Below, piece after piece: positions 10,679 through 20,549 of a stretch of DNA of 64,000 nt. Source of the stretch: Rhodococcus sp. G-MC3 (GTDB taxonomy: Bacteria > Actinomycetota > Actinomycetes > Mycobacteriales > Mycobacteriaceae). The stretch is taken from the NCBI RefSeq assembly GCF_030063335.1, contig NZ_JASISW010000021.1, positions 48,016 to 112,015 of the forward strand. The letters run 5' to 3'. The first letter of the stretch is position 1; the number at the start of each line of letters is the position of its first letter. Under the pieces are notes generated by a model. The model did not search any database. It was not told the origin of the DNA and saw nothing but the letters and a program-made list of their open reading frames with translations. A program made the translations under genes and the position numbers.

Positions 10679-11395
10679 GTGAAGAAGCTGCGGGTTGCGC
10701 TGCTGTTGGTGGTCGTCACCTTGGTGATGACCGCGTTCGCGTCGTGCGACACCGGCGACATCCCAGGATTCTCCGCCGCGCCGCCTGCGCCCGGCAGCCC
10801 TACTCGTGTCCAGATCGAGCAACTTCTCGAAGGCGTGCAGGTCGTGGCCGCGAGACCCGACGCATTCGGTTACGAGCGTGGGTGCAAGTCCGGCGAGGGA
10901 TGTGTCTTCGGGCCGGCGTGGACGGATGACTACGACGGCCCCGGCGGTCACGACGGTTGCGGTACCCGCGACAACGTCCTGGCCAGAAGCATGACCGCCG
11001 TGGTTTTTCGCGAGGGCACCCATAGCTGTGTAGTGCTGGAGGGAACGTTGGCCGATCCGTACTCCGGTGACTATCTCGACTTCACCAAGTCCGATGCGGG
11101 CAAGATCCAGATCGATCACGTCTATCCGTTGTCGGCAGCATGGGACATGGGCGCCAATGGCTGGCTGCCCGAGAAGCGAGTCCGTTTCGCCAACGACATC
11201 GACTTCAACCTGTTGGCGGTCAACGGCCCGGACAACCAGTCCAAGAGCGACAACACGCCATCGCGTTGGATGCCCCCGAACGAGGCGTACCACTGCTTCT
11301 ACGCGGGGAAGTATCTCTCGGTCGCCGTGCAGTACGGGCTCCCGATCACTGCGGCCGATCAGCGCACGCTCGCCGATGTCGCGACCGATTGCTGA
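10679..11395 (+). CDS. Secreted HNH-endonuclease-family lipoprotein (DUF1524/GmrSD C-terminal type)
   Basis: 238 residues from a GTG at 10679 that opens directly on a signal peptide (VKKLRVALLLVVVTLVMTA) followed by FASC, a plausible lipobox. An in-frame start 60 bases upstream would bury the signal. The mature part has the GmrSD-like HNH signature: QIDHVYPLSAAWDMGA near 145, then FANDIDFNLLAVNG, NQSKSDNTPSRWMPP, with His-Asn-Asn spacing as in secreted actinobacterial HNH proteins. Predicted to be an extracytoplasmic metal-dependent nuclease or nuclease-like protein. Substrate and physiological role are unknown. Confidence 0.8.
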   Translation: MKKLRVALLLVVVTLVMTAFASCDTGDIPGFSAAPPAPGSPTRVQIEQLLEGVQVVAARPDAFGYERGCKSGEGCVFGPAWTDDYDGPGGHDGCGTRDNVLARSMTAVVFREGTHSCVVLEGTLADPYSGDYLDFTKSDAGKIQIDHVYPLSAAWDMGANGWLPEKRVRFANDIDFNLLAVNGPDNQSKSDNTPSRWMPPNEAYHCFYAGKYLSVAVQYGLPITAADQRTLADVATDC

Positions 11396-11411
11396 GCGTA
11401 AAGTACAGACA

Positions 11412-12227
11412 ATGTCGCGTAGCTTCCTGAATCGTGAAACTCAACTCTGCATGTCGCTCTCGGGGCGGCCGAGCAACTTCGGAACCCGATTTCACAACTT
11501 CCTGTACGACGAACTCGAACTGAATTTCGTCTACAAGGCGTTCACGACCACCGACCTACCGTCGGCCATCGGCGGGGTGCGCGCCCTCGGCATCCGCGGA
11601 TGCGCGGTGTCGATGCCGTTCAAGGAAGACGTCATCTCCCTCGTCGATGTGATGCATGATTCGGCAAGCGCCATCGAGTCTGTCAACACCATCGTCAACG
11701 ACAATGGAACTCTCCACGCGTACAACACCGACTACCAGGCAGTGGCGAGCTTGCTTGCGTCGTCGGGGTTCTCGACCGACTTCTCCGTCGCGGTCACCGG
11801 CAGCGGCGGAATGGCCAAGGCGGTGGTAGCTGCGCTACGTGATTCGGGGTTCACCCAGGGAACTGTGGTCGCACGCAACGCCGACCGAGGACCTGCGCTC
11901 GCGAAGGCATACGGATTTCAGTGGTCATCCGAAGCTGTCCGCGCAGACCTTCTCGTCAATGTCACGCCGGTCGGCATGTCCGGCGGACCCGACGCCGACT
12001 CCTCACCGTTCACCGACGAGCACATCGATTCTGCACAGGCAGCCTTCGACGTCGTGGCAATGCCGTCGGAGACGCCGTTCATCACCGCGGCACGTGCCGC
12101 CGGAAAGCCAGTGGTCACCGGCGCCGAAGTGATTGCCCTACAGGCCGCCGAACAGTTCGTGCTCTATACGGGGGTTCGTCCGACGGACGACCAGATTTCC
12201 CGAGCATCGGCGTTTTCACGCAGTTAG
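11412..12227 (+). CDS. Shikimate 5-dehydrogenase-like protein (AroE family)
   Basis: 271 residues, family length. The N-terminal substrate domain has SLSGRPSNFGTRFHN and the segment GCAVSMPFKEDVISLVD, whose lysine matches the catalytic Lys of AroE; SVNTIVNDNGTLHAYNTDYQA carries the NTD element. The NADP fold has VTGSGGMAKAVVAALRDSG near residue 125, then NVTPVGM and the C-terminal GAEVIALQAAEQF. The first motif reads SLSGRPSNFG rather than the canonical SxSPxxHN, so this may be the variant shikimate dehydrogenase found in many actinobacteria or a quinate/aminoshikimate relative. The longer upstream reading overlaps the HNH gene and is not supported. Confidence 0.82.
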   Translation: MSRSFLNRETQLCMSLSGRPSNFGTRFHNFLYDELELNFVYKAFTTTDLPSAIGGVRALGIRGCAVSMPFKEDVISLVDVMHDSASAIESVNTIVNDNGTLHAYNTDYQAVASLLASSGFSTDFSVAVTGSGGMAKAVVAALRDSGFTQGTVVARNADRGPALAKAYGFQWSSEAVRADLLVNVTPVGMSGGPDADSSPFTDEHIDSAQAAFDVVAMPSETPFITAARAAGKPVVTGAEVIALQAAEQFVLYTGVRPTDDQISRASAFSRS

Positions 12228-12260
12228 CGCCATTCCCACTTCATCGGAGAAGTCTGCACT

Positions 12261-13040
12261 CTAGGGGCGCTGCCACGACGGCTTGTTCGCATATGCGTAG
12301 CGGTAATAGTCTGCCAACGTCAGTGCTGAAGCAGCAGTCTCGTCGAGAATCACGCTCACGTGAGGGTGCCATTGAATGGCCGATGCCGGGCAGAATGCCG
12401 ACAGAGGTCCTTCCACCGCCGCCGCGACAGCCTCTGCCTTGGACTCACCGGTCGCGATCAGCACCAGATGCCGAGCCTCGCCGATGGTGCCGAGCCCCTG
12501 GGTGAGAACATGATGCGGCACTTCGTCTTCGGATGCGAAGAATCGTGCGTTGTCCCGGCGAGTTTGTTCGGTGAGTGTCTTGACGCGCGTCCGTGATTGC
12601 AGCGATGACCCCGGCTCGTTGAATCCGATGTGCCCATCGGTCCCGATACCGAGGATCTGAACATCCACACCCCCGGATTCCATGATCGCCCTGTCGTAAC
12701 GATGAGCTTCGGCTTCGATATCCGGTGCTTCCCCGTCCGGAGAGAACACCGCGACATCGGGAAGGTTCACGAGGTCGACGAACTCGGATCGAATGAACGA
12801 GAAGTACGACTGATCGGCGGTTCTCGGAATTCCGATGTATTCGTCCAACAGGAATGCTCGGCATTGTGCGAACGACAGTCCATCCTCACGGTGCCGCCGG
12901 GCGAGTTCGGCGTATGCCCCTACCGGCGACGAGCCAGTAGCCAAGCCGAGAACCGCAGGTTTCGAACGAACGACGTTCTCCACGATGTCGGCCACGGTTC
13001 GGTCGACTTCAACTGTGCTGGAGCGGATCACGACCTCCAC
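12261..13040 (-). CDS. nagB: Glucosamine-6-phosphate deaminase
   Basis: 259 residues, standard length. Converts glucosamine-6-phosphate to fructose-6-phosphate and ammonia. Motifs: LGLATGSSPVGAYAELARR near 33 (phosphate-binding), FLLDEYIGIP near 67 (catalytic Asp), and ILGIGTDGHIGFNEPGSSL near 130 (the His/Glu ring-opening pair). Its start lies inside nagA with a 12-base overlap, so the two are coupled. Convergent with the shikimate dehydrogenase-like gene. Confidence 0.95.
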   Translation of the reverse strand: MEVVIRSSTVEVDRTVADIVENVVRSKPAVLGLATGSSPVGAYAELARRHREDGLSFAQCRAFLLDEYIGIPRTADQSYFSFIRSEFVDLVNLPDVAVFSPDGEAPDIEAEAHRYDRAIMESGGVDVQILGIGTDGHIGFNEPGSSLQSRTRVKTLTEQTRRDNARFFASEDEVPHHVLTQGLGTIGEARHLVLIATGESKAEAVAAAVEGPLSAFCPASAIQWHPHVSVILDETAASALTLADYYRYAYANKPSWQRP

Positions 13041-14227
13041 GACGCTGCCTCCTCTATCGATATTCCCTTCCGGATCACCCGAACAGGTTCGAACTTCTCG
13101 TCCACGACGACGAGATCGGCGCGGAACCCCGTGGCGAGCGCTCCGATGGTGTCACCGAGACCGATCAACGAGGCCGGGGTCGACGACGCAGCACGCACTG
13201 CCTCCACCACCGAAACACCAGCGTGCAGAACCGCACGAGCGACGAGGTCGAGGACCGTCGACGTACCGCCCGCTATCGGATGCGAATCCGGATCGCCGTC
13301 GTCACGTGTCAGACGTGCGACGGACTCGCGGACCGTCACCTCCAGTGGCCCCAACCGGTAACGCCCGTCGCTCATCCCGGCTGCAGCCATGGCGTCGGAG
13401 ACCAGGGCGATGCGTCCTCCCCCGACCAGATCGAACACCGCGCGGACTGTCTCGTCCGCGAGATGGACTCCATCGCCGATCAATTCGAGAACCATCTGTC
13501 CGCGAGCGGCCGCTGCCAGGCATTCACTGACCGGACCCGGTGCGCGGTGATGCCACGTCGGCATTCCGTTGAACAAGTGTGTCGCGCTGATCGGACCACT
13601 CCCGAGCACGTCGATTCCGTGCCGCGTTTCGAGAGCATCCGCATCGGTGTGCCCGATGCTCGGCAGAACGTCTGCCTCACGCAACATTCGACCGATCCCG
13701 GCGAACCCTTCGATTTCGGGCGCGAGGGTCATCGATCTCACCGCTCCGCGCCCCGCATCGAGAACGTCGCTCAACAAACCGAGATCACCCGCACGCAACG
13801 AATCCGGATCCTGCGCACCGCATCTCACCGAGGACAGAAACGGGCCCTCGACGTGAATTCCGGCGATCTCACCCGACGCAGCCAAGGCGGACAGAACTGC
13901 CGTCTGCGCGACGAGCCGCGCCGGCGGCGCCGACACCAGCGAGGCGAGCATCGTCGTGGTGCCGCGCGATCGATGATGCCGAACGGCATCCATCAGTTGC
14001 TCGGCCCCCGAGTCGGGGAAGCTGGCCCCGGCGCCGCCGTGACAATGCACGTCCACGAGGCCGGGAAGGATCGTCAGATTGGATCGAGCAGGAAGCTCAC
14101 CCAGGGCAGCCTCGGCGGAACCGACCCACGAAATCGTGTCGCCGTCGATCACGACGACACCGTCCCCGATCACCGCATCTGCGGTGACCACCCGTCCGCG
14201 TAGCTTCATGCGGTGCGCATTCATCAT
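13028..14227 (-). CDS. nagA: N-acetylglucosamine-6-phosphate deacetylase
   Basis: 399 residues of the amidohydrolase superfamily. Removes acetate from GlcNAc-6-phosphate to feed NagB. Motifs: PGLVDVHCHGGAGASF near 55 (metal-binding HxH replaced by the NagA-type HCHG), IAGIHVEGPFLS near 122 (metal Glu), PSIGHTDADA near 190, ATHLFNGMP near 213, and VSDAMAAAG near 272 (catalytic Asp). Lies between the PTS permease and nagB in a nagE-nagA-nagB minus-strand operon. The ATG at 14227 is followed by a second Met; either could start the protein. Confidence 0.93.
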   Translation of the reverse strand: MMNAHRMKLRGRVVTADAVIGDGVVVIDGDTISWVGSAEAALGELPARSNLTILPGLVDVHCHGGAGASFPDSGAEQLMDAVRHHRSRGTTTMLASLVSAPPARLVAQTAVLSALAASGEIAGIHVEGPFLSSVRCGAQDPDSLRAGDLGLLSDVLDAGRGAVRSMTLAPEIEGFAGIGRMLREADVLPSIGHTDADALETRHGIDVLGSGPISATHLFNGMPTWHHRAPGPVSECLAAAARGQMVLELIGDGVHLADETVRAVFDLVGGGRIALVSDAMAAAGMSDGRYRLGPLEVTVRESVARLTRDDGDPDSHPIAGGTSTVLDLVARAVLHAGVSVVEAVRAASSTPASLIGLGDTIGALATGFRADLVVVDEKFEPVRVIRKGISIEEAASWRS

Positions 14228-14257
14228 GACTGTGCTGGTCTCATGAGTGTGCTGGCC

Positions 14258-14270
<13 letters not shown>
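14225..14270. repeat. Imperfect 17-base tandem repeat in nagE-nagA spacer
   Basis: Two nearly identical 17-base units (14225-14241 and 14242-14258) and a partial third (from 14259) share CATGA.TGTGCTGG.CT. They span the 30-base gap between the PTS permease stop and the nagA ATG and run slightly into both genes. Looks like a local microduplication. It may affect the nagA ribosome-binding region. Confidence 0.6.
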
Positions 14271-15502
<1,232 letters not shown>

Positions 15503-15574
15503 GGCGACCTTCTTTTCCGTCTGCTGCGGCCAGGGTTTGCGAGCTGTTGTGACCGATGGGGATCAGGGGTACTG

Positions 15575-15590
15575 TCCGGTCATTACCAGT
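15575..15590. promoter_or_regulatory. Candidate NagR/DasR-like operator between divergent PTS genes
   Basis: TCCGGTCATTACCAGT, read on the minus strand as ACTGGTAATGACCGGA, keeps the TGGTnnnnACC inverted-repeat core of actinobacterial DasR sites. It lies in the divergent region between EIIC (minus) and EIIB (plus), where one site could control both units. Match judged by eye only. Confidence 0.35.
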
Positions 15591-15659
15591 TGTAGTTTGG
15601 CCAGGTGACGGGCTCGTGTCAACCCGGCCATGTGACCCAGAAGACAGAAAGTGAACATT

Positions 15660-15890
15660 ATGTCGAAAGCAGACGCGATCGTCGCAGGCCTCGGCGGCGC
15701 ACAAAACATTGTCGAGATCGAAGCCTGCATCACCCGGCTGCGGACCGAGGTGAAGGACGGCGCACTGGTGAACGAGAAAGCGCTCAAGGCCGCCGGTGCG
15801 CACGGGGTCTTCCACAAGGGAACAGCAGTCCAGGTCATCGTCGGCCCCGAAGCGGACACCCTGGCCGAGGACATCGAGGACATTCTGTGA
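15660..15890 (+). CDS. PTS EIIB component (glucose/GlcNAc family)
   Basis: 76 residues, a free-standing EIIB domain. The phosphorylatable cysteine is Cys23 in IEACITRLRTEV, the standard glucose-family EIIB motif. The C-terminus GTAVQVIVGPEADTLAEDI is also typical. ATG at 15660 chosen; a GTG nine bases earlier would add three residues. The TGA overlaps the GTG start of the EIIA gene, indicating coupling. Relays phosphate from EIIA to the EIIC-bound sugar. Confidence 0.92.
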   Translation: MSKADAIVAGLGGAQNIVEIEACITRLRTEVKDGALVNEKALKAAGAHGVFHKGTAVQVIVGPEADTLAEDIEDIL

Positions 15891-16342
15891 CGACGGTAGT
15901 CAGCCCGGTCGACGGCGAGGTTCTCGCGCTTGCCGATGTCCCGGACCCCGTGTTCGCGGCGCAGATGGTGGGTGCCGGTGTGGCCGTTCGCCCGGCAGCG
16001 TCGCAGCAACGTGTAGAGGTTCGATCACCCATCGCCGGCAAGATCCTCAAACTGCACCCCCACGCGTTCGTGGTGTTCACCGCAGAAAAGCAGGGTGTTC
16101 TGGTCCATGTCGGGATCGACACCGTGAAGATGCGGGGCGAAGGCTTCGAACTGCTTGCCGCCGAGGGCGACTCGGTGCACGCGGGAGATCCGATACTGCA
16201 GTACGACCCAGCGGCGATCGCTGCTGCCGGCTACTCCGACATCGTTCCCGTCGTCGTAATGGACACCGCACCGGATTCCGTGAACGCGAAGTCGGTCGGC
16301 CTCAATGTCGTTGTCGGTGACTCCCTGTTCGAACTGCCCTGA
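15887..16342 (+). CDS. crr: PTS EIIA component (glucose-specific type)
   Basis: 151 residues, matching free EIIA-Glc. It begins at GTG 15887, overlapping the EIIB stop. Active-site histidines: His59 in KLHPHAFVVF and phosphorylated His74 in GVLVHVGIDTVKM. The conserved SPIAGKIL and EGDSVHAGDPI elements are present. Accepts phosphate from HPr and passes it to EIIB. It may also have regulatory roles as in other bacteria, which cannot be read here. Its stop directly abuts the end of the convergent GntR gene. Confidence 0.93.
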   Translation: MTTVVSPVDGEVLALADVPDPVFAAQMVGAGVAVRPAASQQRVEVRSPIAGKILKLHPHAFVVFTAEKQGVLVHVGIDTVKMRGEGFELLAAEGDSVHAGDPILQYDPAAIAAAGYSDIVPVVVMDTAPDSVNAKSVGLNVVVGDSLFELP

Positions 16343-17086
16343 TCAGGCTCGTTGACTTGGGCGGCGCTGCCCTTCCACTTCCATGGAGAGTTGGTACCGA
16401 TCGCATCGGTACCAACTCTCCGTGTGCTCGATGGGCTCGTCAACGCTGAACGAGACTCGATCGAAGTACAAGACCGGGGCACCGCGTTTCGTACCGAGCA
16501 GCGTAGCCGTGTCACTGTCTGCGGCCGTGGCCTTGACGGTTTGCTCGGCTCGATCGATGGTCAGACCGTAGTGTTCCTGAACCGCCTCGTACACCGACCG
16601 ACTCAGATCGTGATTCGTCAGACCCGGCAACTTCGACGCGTTGAACCAACCGTCGTCGACACTGACGGGTTCGGCATCGGCAAGACGCAGGCGTTTGACG
16701 TGGTACGCATGCTCACCGTCGGGTAGACGGAGCGCACGAACAGTTGCTACAGAGGGCTTTTCGAGGCGTGCGAACAGGACAACCGTCGTCGGGGTCAGTC
16801 CTTGAGCGCGCATCTCTTCCGAGAACGACGCCAGGTGCAACCTGGACTGAACGGTACGGCTGGCGACGAAGGTGCCTTTACCCCGAACTCGCACGAGATG
16901 CCCGTCGTTGACAAGTTGACCGATGGCCTCGCGCACGGTGATCCGGCTGACGCCGTAATCTTCCATCAGCCGTCGCTCACTGGGCATCAGATCACCGGGC
17001 TGGAGTTCTTTCGTGCAGCGGTGCAACAGAATTGCGCGCAGTTGCTCATGCTTCGGGATCTGGCTGTCCCTCAGATGTACGGGCAT
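16343..17086 (-). CDS. GntR-family regulator with UTRA domain (NagR/DasR-like)
   Basis: 247 residues. The N-terminal winged HTH shows LQPGDLMPSERRLMEDYGVS, with ITVREAIGQLVNDG and GKGTFVA, typical of the HutC/NagR branch. The C-terminal UTRA effector domain spans about residues 85-240. ATG at 17086 begins MPVHLRDSQIPKHEQL right before the HTH; an in-frame extension runs into rpiB. Next to PTS/nag genes, so a GlcNAc-responsive repressor is likely, with amino-sugar phosphates as effectors by analogy. It has a candidate operator about 50 bases upstream. Regulation of the adjacent tetritol operon is possible but not shown. Confidence 0.85.
   Translation of the reverse strand: MPVHLRDSQIPKHEQLRAILLHRCTKELQPGDLMPSERRLMEDYGVSRITVREAIGQLVNDGHLVRVRGKGTFVASRTVQSRLHLASFSEEMRAQGLTPTTVVLFARLEKPSVATVRALRLPDGEHAYHVKRLRLADAEPVSVDDGWFNASKLPGLTNHDLSRSVYEAVQEHYGLTIDRAEQTVKATAADSDTATLLGTKRGAPVLYFDRVSFSVDEPIEHTESWYRCDRYQLSMEVEGQRRPSQRA
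16385..16421. terminator. Perfect 17-base inverted repeat inside gntR 3' end, likely bidirectional hairpin
   Basis: Arms 16385-16401 and 16405-16421 are perfectly complementary with a 3-base loop; the core is TTGGTACCGAT...ATCGGTACCAA. It lies 43 bases past the crr stop and inside the last codons of the convergent gntR gene (encoding ESWYRCDRYQLS). It could end crr transcription while being translated as part of gntR. No T-run follows, so Rho-assisted or attenuating function is also possible. The TGGTACC half-sites could alternatively bind the regulator. Confidence 0.55.
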
Positions 17087-17132
17087 CACCACTACGCTTA
17101 CCTTCCGGTCACTCGCCAGACCAGCGGTACGG

Positions 17133-17148
17133 ACTGGTCCGGTCCAAC
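17133..17148. promoter_or_regulatory. Candidate autoregulatory operator of gntR
   Basis: ACTGGTCCGGTCCAAC keeps the ACTGGT...CCA frame of DasR-type dre sites and lies 47 bases upstream of the gntR ATG, between gntR and the end of the rpiB-type gene. Seen by eye; no scoring was done. Confidence 0.4.
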
Positions 17149-17186
17149 CAGAAGGATACGTCACCAAGTCGGTGGTCCGGAAGAAA

Positions 17187-17687
17187 TCAGTCGCACACCG
17201 CTTTCGCGGCGTCCTCGGCGGTGGCCAGCGCACCGGACTCGTACTCCCCGATCGCGGCCACCTTCGCGGCCGAAGCCGACTCCGGGTCGAACGTATACCC
17301 AAGCCACTCCTTGGCCAGTCGACGAGCGAGTTCGATACCGATGACTCGCTGGCCCAGACAAAGCACCTGGGCATCATTACTGAGTACGGCACGCTCGACC
17401 GAGAAGCTGTCGTGAGCGGTGACCGCACGAATACCAAGAACTTTGTTGGCGCTGATGGCGACTCCCAGACCGGTACCGCACACCAGAAGAGCCCGGTCCG
17501 CCGAACCGTCGGCGATCAGCCGTGCAGCGGTGACCGCAACATGCGGATAGTCAGTGTGTTCGTCGGTACCGACGCCGACGTCCGCAACGGACTCGACGCG
17601 GTCATCCTTCTCCAGGTCTGCCATCAATGCTTGCTTGTACTGCAGCCCGGCGTCGTCGCATCCGACGACGATACGTAGCTTGCTCAT
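17187..17687 (-). CDS. RpiB/LacAB-family sugar-phosphate isomerase, probable D-erythrulose-4-phosphate isomerase
   Basis: 166 residues, family length. RpiB motifs: [13 protein letters not shown] (near 5), YPHVAVTAA, and the anion-binding [22 protein letters not shown] near 88. The catalytic Cys of RpiB-type enzymes is present in VCGTG. Last gene of the tetritol operon; the ATG overlaps the kinase stop by ATGA. In M. smegmatis a family member isomerises D-erythrulose-4-phosphate to D-erythrose-4-phosphate (DerI/EryI type), and the context supports that role. Ribose-5-phosphate isomerase is the alternative. Confidence 0.82.
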   Translation of the reverse strand: MSKLRIVVGCDDAGLQYKQALMADLEKDDRVESVADVGVGTDEHTDYPHVAVTAARLIADGSADRALLVCGTGLGVAISANKVLGIRAVTAHDSFSVERAVLSNDAQVLCLGQRVIGIELARRLAKEWLGYTFDPESASAAKVAAIGEYESGALATAEDAAKAVCD

Positions 17688-19414
17688 GATTCAGCTCCTT
17701 GCGTGGTGAGAAGTTCGGCGACGGTCGCGACACACATCGCCAACGACACTGCGCCCGCGTCGGGAGTTCCGACGCTTCGTTCGGCGAGCGGGCGAGCGCG
17801 TCCTACCTTGGGGCGCAGACCGGCCGTGGCCTCTGCAGCCTTCTGTGCGACGGCGACAGCATCGATCCACGCCGATCGCCAGTCTTCGCCGCTGCGCACC
17901 GCATCCTCGACGGCCCCGACAAACGGGTCGAGCGCGTCGAGCATCGTCTTGTCCCCCAATGAAGCACCGCCCAATTCCGTCAAGGCGTCGTAACCCGCAC
18001 GCAAGGCCTCCGCGACGACCGCGTCATCGGGAGTTCCTTTGTTACCGAGCCGGTTTCCAATGGCTGCAAGGGCGGCGCCCCACAGGACGCCCGACGTGCC
18101 ACCTGCCTTCGCGGCCCAGGCTGCCCCCGCTGTTGCGAGCACCGAACCCGTTCCGCCGTCACGACCGACAGCATCACTCGCCGCTACCCGCGCGGCAGCC
18201 GTTCCTTTGACCATGCCGCGGCCGTGATCGCCATCGCCCGCAACGGCGTCGATCCGTCCGAGTTCGTCCTCCGCCGAAGCCATACGTTCGGCCAGAGCAT
18301 CCAGTGATTTCGTGATGAAGCCTGCACAGTCGCGCGAGTCGGCGTCGGACTCGGGCATCTCGTCGACGGCATCGGCTGCGACAGAAGCAGCCAACCTACG
18401 CTCCTTCGTGTCCGCTGGCACGACGCCCTTGCGGTACGCGGGAGTATCCGCTGGAGCCGTCCAGAACTTCTCGAGCTCGTCGTCCAGCCACATGACGGTG
18501 AGAGAACATCCTGCCATATCCAGGCTCGTGACCAGCTCTCCCACTTCTGGATCCACGACGGTGTAACCCGCCGCTTTCAATCGTGTCGCGACGGTGCGCC
18601 ACACGACGAACAGCTCCTCGTACTTGGTTCGTCCGAGTCCGTTCAGAATGACGGCGATCCGGTTGCTGCTGCCCTCCGGTGCCTCTTCGAGCACTCCATC
18701 GACGAGCAGATCGGCAAGCGCTGCCGCGGTGGCCATCTCGTGCGACGAGACCCCGGGTTCGCCGTGGATGCCGAGCCCCAGACCCATCGTGCCCTTCTCG
18801 ACGATGAACAACGGATCGGACGCACCGGGCATCGTGCATCCGTCGAAGGCGACACCGAGAGTGCGAGTGGCATCGTTCGAGGCAATGCCGACCCGCTCGA
18901 CACCGTCGAGGTCATAGCCCGCATCTGCTGCTGCCGACGCACATCGAAACACCGTGAAATCGCCTGCAATTCCCCGGCGCTTGGCAATCTGGTCTGTCGG
19001 CGCGCTCGCGATGTCATCGGTGACGGCCAGATACCTGGCGTCGATGCCCTCGGACTGCAATTTCAGCACAGCGAGGCCGAAATTCATCACGTCTCCGGCG
19101 TAGTTGCCGGTCGTCAGGAGCACTCCACCGCCGTTGTCCACGGCCCGCGCTACCGAGGCCGCATCTTCCGCGGACGGCGAAGTGAAGATGTTGCCGACCA
19201 CTGCGCCGTCGGCGAAACCGCTTCCGACCACGCCGCAGAACGCAGGGTAGTGGCCGGAACCACCACCGACCACGACGGTCGCCTTGCCCTTCGGGGTTTC
19301 GGTCGCGCGCACCACCCCACCGGGCACCCCGACGACATAGCGCGAGTGTGCGTCCAGAAAGCCTTCCAGCATGTCCTCGGCAAAGGTCGATGGATCATTG
19401 AACAGTCGAGTCAT
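17684..19414 (-). CDS. Dihydroxyacetone-kinase-family ketose kinase (DhaK-DhaL fusion), probable erythrulose kinase
   Basis: 576 residues, ATP-type single-chain DAK. The DhaK domain (about 1-330) has [15 protein letters not shown] near 48 and [15 protein letters not shown] near 212, where His217 would covalently bind the ketose carbonyl. The DhaL domain (about 370-570) has [15 protein letters not shown], whose aspartates bind Mg-ATP. ATG at 19414 begins [14 protein letters not shown], the usual DAK start. Context (eltD, polyol importer, RpiB-type isomerase) argues for D- or L-erythrulose rather than dihydroxyacetone. It lies 10 bases after the second ATPase gene. Confidence 0.87.
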   Translation of the reverse strand: MTRLFNDPSTFAEDMLEGFLDAHSRYVVGVPGGVVRATETPKGKATVVVGGGSGHYPAFCGVVGSGFADGAVVGNIFTSPSAEDAASVARAVDNGGGVLLTTGNYAGDVMNFGLAVLKLQSEGIDARYLAVTDDIASAPTDQIAKRRGIAGDFTVFRCASAAADAGYDLDGVERVGIASNDATRTLGVAFDGCTMPGASDPLFIVEKGTMGLGLGIHGEPGVSSHEMATAAALADLLVDGVLEEAPEGSSNRIAVILNGLGRTKYEELFVVWRTVATRLKAAGYTVVDPEVGELVTSLDMAGCSLTVMWLDDELEKFWTAPADTPAYRKGVVPADTKERRLAASVAADAVDEMPESDADSRDCAGFITKSLDALAERMASAEDELGRIDAVAGDGDHGRGMVKGTAAARVAASDAVGRDGGTGSVLATAGAAWAAKAGGTSGVLWGAALAAIGNRLGNKGTPDDAVVAEALRAGYDALTELGGASLGDKTMLDALDPFVGAVEDAVRSGEDWRSAWIDAVAVAQKAAEATAGLRPKVGRARPLAERSVGTPDAGAVSLAMCVATVAELLTTQGAES

Positions 19415-19424
19415 GGCAGATCCT

Positions 19425-20549
19425 CTATCGAAGTCGGAGACCGGACTCGCGGTCGAAGAGGTAGATCCTCTCCGCCGGAGCAGTGAGCGCACAGCGGTCG
19501 TGGCTGCGGTAGTTCTCACGTGCGGGTGTTTGGACGAGCAGTGATGCGCCGCCTGCTACGGAGACTTTGGCCTGACCGAATTCCATCAGATGTTCGAAGT
19601 ACTCGACCGAGGCCGCGATCTGACCGGAACCGGCTGTCCCCGTGACGATCGACGCATCCTGCGGGCGAATACCGACCTTGACCGAAGTCCCGTCCGCAAC
19701 GTCGGAAACGTCCACCGCGAGTGCACCGTCACCGATCTCGACCACGGCAGCAGTTCCGTCTCGGCGGACGACGCCGTCGATGACGTTGATCTGGGGTTCG
19801 CCGACGAACCCCGCGACGAACAGGTTGGCCGGATCGTCGAACACCTCGTCGGGAGTCCCGAACTGCTGAATGATGCCGCCGTCCATCACCGCCAGTCGGT
19901 CGGCGAGGCTCAGTGCCTCTACCTGATCGTGCGTCACGACGATCGTGGTGTATCCAAATTCGCGCTGCAGCATTTTGAGTTCACGCCGAACCCGCTGACG
20001 TGCCGAGGCATCGAGATGCGACAGCGGCTCGTCGAGCAGCAGAACCGGTGGATTGCGGATGAGCGCGCGAGCAAGGGCAACACGCTGCTTCTGCCCACTC
20101 GACAGTCCGGCCGGACGCAGATCGAGTAGATCGTCCATCTCGAGACGCTGGGCAATCGAGTTCACGAGTTCGTCCGCGCCCTTGACCTTGCGTGCTTTCA
20201 GGCCGTACGCGAGGTTCTCCCGGATGGAGAGCGGCGGGTACAGCGCGTAGCTTTCGAAGCCGACTCCGACCTCACGCTTGCCGGGAGGTAAGTCCGTGAT
20301 CGTGCGGTCCCCGATACGAATCTGCCCGCTCGTGACGGTCTCGAGCCCGGCGATCATCCGCAGGGTCGTCGTCTTGCCGCATCCCGAGGGCCCGAGCAAT
20401 GCCACCAATTCACCGGGTTCGATCGCCAGATCGATGCCCTTGACTGCCTTGAATTCTTCACGCCCACGAGACGAATAGGTCTTGACCAACGTGTCGAGGG
20501 TCAAGCTTTGTGCGACGGACGTGCGGCGTGTGGTCTGCGTGGCAGTCAT
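19425..20549 (-). CDS. Sugar/polyol ABC importer ATPase 2 (MalK/UgpC family)
   Basis: 374 residues with a nucleotide-binding domain plus a C-terminal TOBE-like regulatory region. Walker A GPSGCGKTTTLRMI, signature LSSGQKQRVALARAL, Walker B VLLLDEPLSHLD, H-loop VVTHDQVEAL. The Q-loop position reads VGFESYALYP, with Glu where MalK proteins have Gln. Second of two adjacent ATPases; one base separates it from ATPase 1, suggesting a heterodimeric motor. Some N-terminal residues (MTATQTTRR) precede the domain. Confidence 0.9.
   Translation of the reverse strand: MTATQTTRRTSVAQSLTLDTLVKTYSSRGREEFKAVKGIDLAIEPGELVALLGPSGCGKTTTLRMIAGLETVTSGQIRIGDRTITDLPPGKREVGVGFESYALYPPLSIRENLAYGLKARKVKGADELVNSIAQRLEMDDLLDLRPAGLSSGQKQRVALARALIRNPPVLLLDEPLSHLDASARQRVRRELKMLQREFGYTTIVVTHDQVEALSLADRLAVMDGGIIQQFGTPDEVFDDPANLFVAGFVGEPQINVIDGVVRRDGTAAVVEIGDGALAVDVSDVADGTSVKVGIRPQDASIVTGTAGSGQIAASVEYFEHLMEFGQAKVSVAGGASLLVQTPARENYRSHDRCALTAPAERIYLFDRESGLRLR

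Noticed and set aside
10475..11293. A minus-strand open frame antisense to the HNH lipoprotein gene.
   Set aside because: The plus-strand gene has a signal peptide and HNH motif; the antisense frame has no start context or domain.
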